Assembly (NCBI GenBank): GCA_019634245.1
Contig: JAHQVR010000028.1
Location: forward strand, 1-5,591
Reading direction: 5' to 3'
DNA from: Gammaproteobacteria bacterium
GTDB taxonomy: Bacteria; Pseudomonadota; Gammaproteobacteria; Granulosicoccales; Granulosicoccaceae
DNA: 5,591 nucleotides
Below the pieces are notes generated by a model that was not told the origin of the DNA, made no database searches, and worked only from the letters and a program-made list of their open reading frames with translations. Shown in pieces: positions 5,304 to 5,591 of the stretch (positions are counted from its first letter, which is position 1; each line of letters opens with the position of its first letter). The translations under genes were made by a program, and so were the position numbers.

Positions 5304-5591
5304 ATGCCCCACATAGAACGGATCGATGGTGTACTGCACATCGAATCGCATTCCTGTAGAGAACTCGCTGAAACCCACGGCACACCTTTATATGTGTACA
5401 GCCGCGGTGCCATTGAATCTGCGTGGACTGAATTTGATTCGGCCTTTGGGGACCATCCGCATTTAATTTGCTATGCGGTTAAGGCGAATTCCAATCTGGC
5501 TGTACTAAGTGCGTTGGCAAAACTAGGCTCTGGTTTTGACATCGTATCTGGTGGTGAGTTTGCGCGCGTATTAGCCGCTGGCGGTACACCA
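5304..5591 (+). CDS. lysA: Diaminopimelate decarboxylase, 5' part only
   Basis: LysA removes CO2 from meso-diaminopimelate to give lysine, using pyridoxal phosphate, in the cytoplasm. Only the first 96 codons lie in the window, and the frame is open to the last base, so the gene is cut by the window edge, not broken; a full protein is about 415 residues. The visible part is the start of the alanine-racemase-like barrel: Gly-Thr-Pro-Leu-Tyr-Val-Tyr at 26-32, Tyr-Ala-Val-Lys-Ala-Asn at 57-62 with Lys60 as the cofactor-binding lysine, and Gly-Phe-Asp-Ile-Val-Ser-Gly-Gly-Glu at about 77-85. The ATG at 5304 has a modest TGAG nine bases upstream and is the only reasonable start. Close spacing to lptM (21 bases) suggests one transcript; in related genomes dapF comes next. 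Other decarboxylases of this fold are possible, but lptM upstream and the motif set favour LysA. Confidence 0.95.
   Translation, partial: MPHIERIDGVLHIESHSCRELAETHGTPLYVYSRGAIESAWTEFDSAFGDHPHLICYAVKANSNLAVLSALAKLGSGFDIVSGGEFARVLAAGGTP

Overview
The window looks like a chromosomal segment of a gammaproteobacterium of moderate GC content, possibly environmental or marine. This rests on gene neighbourhood: a hemC-hemD pair reading away from argH, and an LptM-type lipoprotein gene directly upstream of lysA, both typical of Gammaproteobacteria (E. coli: hemCDXY / cyaA / cyaY / yifL-dapF; Pseudomonas: argH near hemCD, and cyaY / lppL-lysA-dapF). No mobile element, CRISPR array, rRNA or tRNA is visible. 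Genus and species cannot be fixed from the sequence alone.

Layout. Positions 1-241 hold no gene I can support, but contain a good extended -10 element (101-109) inside a perfect inverted repeat, and a leader that could fold over the ribosome binding site of the next gene. At 242-529 (+) lies a small exported cysteine-rich protein of unknown function that starts with GTG. At 530-636 is a gap containing nested inverted repeats that can be drawn as a three-way junction. At 637-1086 (+) is a small two-helix membrane protein with a PH-like tail. It converges, with 15 bp between, on hemD (1102-1851, -) and hemC (1857-2789, -), which form a tight operon. argH (2884-4317, +) diverges from hemC across 94 bp, and its 3' end overlaps by 23 bp the 3' end of a convergent alpha/beta-hydrolase esterase gene (4295-4969, -). 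The esterase diverges from lptM (5049-5282, +), which is followed 21 bp later by the 5' part of lysA (5304 to the window end).

How the genes work together. HemC and HemD catalyse consecutive steps of tetrapyrrole synthesis (porphobilinogen to hydroxymethylbilane to uroporphyrinogen III). ArgH finishes arginine synthesis and LysA finishes lysine synthesis. LptM is a small outer-membrane lipoprotein that assists the LptD/E lipopolysaccharide translocon in E. coli. The esterase is a generic Ser-Asp-His hydrolase with no clear link to its neighbours. The segment is mostly core metabolism. I found no convincing new multi-gene system. The parts most worth a second look are the two unrecognised small genes at 242-1086 with their structured leaders, the lack of hemX/hemY after hemD, and an acidic triplet-repeat tail on LptM.
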